Below, in pieces: positions 62,461-64,000 of a stretch of DNA of 64,000 nt. Positions within the stretch are counted from its first letter, which is position 1; each line of letters starts with the position of its first letter. Under the pieces are notes generated by a model. The model saw only the letters and a list, made by a program, of their open reading frames with translations, was not told the DNA's origin and did not search any database. The translations under genes were made by a program, and so were the position numbers. This stretch comes from Echinostoma caproni. Taxonomy: Eukaryota; Platyhelminthes; Trematoda; Plagiorchiida; Echinostomatidae. Where the stretch lies: contig UZAN01039789.1 in assembly GCA_900618425.1 (NCBI GenBank), forward strand, positions 33,979 through 97,978, given 5' to 3'.

Positions 62461-64000
62461 TTGCTTGCGGTTGGCATTCCATGTTGGAGAAATTCATGTT
62501 GAGTGCAATATTTATTTGTGAAAATAAGGCGCGGAACGTTTTACTATCTTTTCTTGAAGCTCTGGTTTCAAGACACCCCGTAGCCAGTTACTTGGAGACA
62601 CTGAAGGATACAGCAGCAGACGAACAGCAGTATCTTTGGTTGTCGTTTATTTGGGTTCGAATGCTTCAATGTTTTTTATGCACAGTATGTGTATTTTATT
62701 TCGTGATCAGTGTAGTTCATTTTCTGTTCCTCCCCTGAAAACAGACCTACTCATCATCCGCCCGTGCACTCATAATCACCTTGTTTATATTGTAGGTTGT
62801 GCAACCAAAAAGGAATTTCACTCCAGTTTGTTCCATTACATAACAAATATGACTCACGTGCCACTGACTCTGAAGTTAGAACTTTCCAGTGGCTATTAAA
62901 AATTGATGACAGATAACTACGCGTTCGCCTAAATGGGCATCACGTAGGCAGTTTGCTAATTCAGGTTCAGGGGGCTTAAATATCTGTATCCCGAGAAGAA
63001 ACAACACAATCATGACTACAGTGCACAATCATATCCAGTTACCACATACCGCAATCACGTATTTTCTAAAACATCAGTAGATAATTTGGTACCAAACTAG
63101 ATACAATCGATTAATTCTTCCGAAGGGCAGTCTTACATTCAAAACACAATACGGGATAGCAAATATCAGGTCAGATCTCATAAAAGATCTGTGAATCTGA
63201 TAAATGTGAAATAAATACCCACTCTCAAAGTATTTAGGCTGACTATTGATCTTCTAAATATCTATGGAAACTATATTTTAACTGCGAGCTCCTACGTCAA
63301 TAAACACTTCGAATAAAGACATTTTTATGGTTAACCTACTTGATTATTCAAGTAAAAATGGCATGAAAATAATTATTTGATATCCTTAAATTCCTCCAAG
63401 ACAAAACCCATAAATATTTTTCGAGGGCAGTTTACCTTCACAATCACACCTAAGTGGGGCCTGTTTTACATAAAACACTTCGTTTTTATGTGAACCGGCA
63501 CCAGTTTACGTCCATCGACTATTTTGTACGAAAAGCGTTAAATGCTGATGATGTAGAATCGGCACGTATACTGCAAACACAGAGGCGTCTCAGTTTGTGC
63601 CAGCCCAGCAACTTCTTTGATNTCACTCAAGTGTGCTATTCAGCTTGATGTGAAACGAAAAATAACCAGTGAAGTATTCTGTAAATAAATACGGACCACC
63701 CTCGGTTTAGTTTCTTTTCTTGGGTCCTTTTCGATGATGTTTTACTTAAACATAAAATCATCAATAGTGGATAGGAATTCAATTTTCGGCAGAAATTATT
63801 TGCTCCATAAGTAGCCAATCAGTTTGGTCGTGTTTGGCAAAGTTTGAAAAAACTTGGAACTTTAATTCTGATACCACAAAACAAGTCTCAGATGTTTATT
63901 CGAAATCATCGTTTTCATTGGGTCGAATTCAAGCGTAGAGGATGTATCCAGATGTGACGTGGAGGACTAAACCGTATAATTACTCTAAGGCTTTTTTATT
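62461..64000. other. No gene confidently recognised
   Basis: A + strand frame at 62439-62738 overlaps the antisense Penelope N-terminal region and is probably incidental. A 64-codon + frame at 63454-63648 looks protein-like but has no identified family or splice partner. C-terminal otopetrin exons were sought here and not found. Confidence 0.4.

Noticed and set aside
63454..63648. 64-codon + frame with protein-like composition near the window end
   Set aside because: Not recognised; does not resemble any otopetrin C-terminal block and contains an unresolved base at 63622.

Overview
The window reads as intron-rich, AT-rich nuclear DNA of a flatworm, most likely a trematode. The basis is indirect: very long introns, degenerate non-LTR retrotransposons of CR1-like and RTE-like type, Penelope-like elements with GIY-YIG endonuclease, several tRNA-derived SINEs and very low gene density. 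No bacterial gene organisation, ribosomal RNA, CRISPR array or operon is visible. Species cannot be set from the sequence alone.

The one host gene I can reconstruct is an otopetrin-like (OTOP family) proton channel on the + strand. Five exons (22113-22219, 46190-46307, 48110-48290, 54123-54271, 56013-56294) join without a frame break into 279 codons. All have GT/AG borders and compatible phases. They encode a short cytosolic N-terminus and six membrane segments, i.e. the complete N-terminal half of an otopetrin. Intron 1 would be about 24 kb. Two further exons (58453-58612 and 59052-59187) fit by phase but not clearly by family motif. The rest of the C-terminal half was not found and may lie beyond the window.

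Layout: 1-5200 holds an RTE-like LINE tail, a tRNA-type SINE, a minus-strand exon-like segment with one TGA, and a broken CR1-like LINE. 5200-16500 holds no recognisable gene. 16530-18264 is a second CR1-like LINE containing an assembly gap. 19440-19840 is a Penelope-like endonuclease relic. 21965-22219 is the putative promoter and first exon of the channel gene. 22220-46189 is its giant first intron, carrying SINEs, a 181-bp tetranucleotide array and small dispersed repeats. 46190-59187 holds the channel exons. 60105-62460 is an antisense Penelope-like element whose endonuclease domain has been split by an 804-bp TIR element with a TA target duplication.

The protein-coding relics of transposons are all broken by stops or frameshifts. 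The strongest items for follow-up are the long-intron channel gene, the nested TIR element inside the Penelope endonuclease, and a SINE inverted repeat within 600 bp of exon 1.
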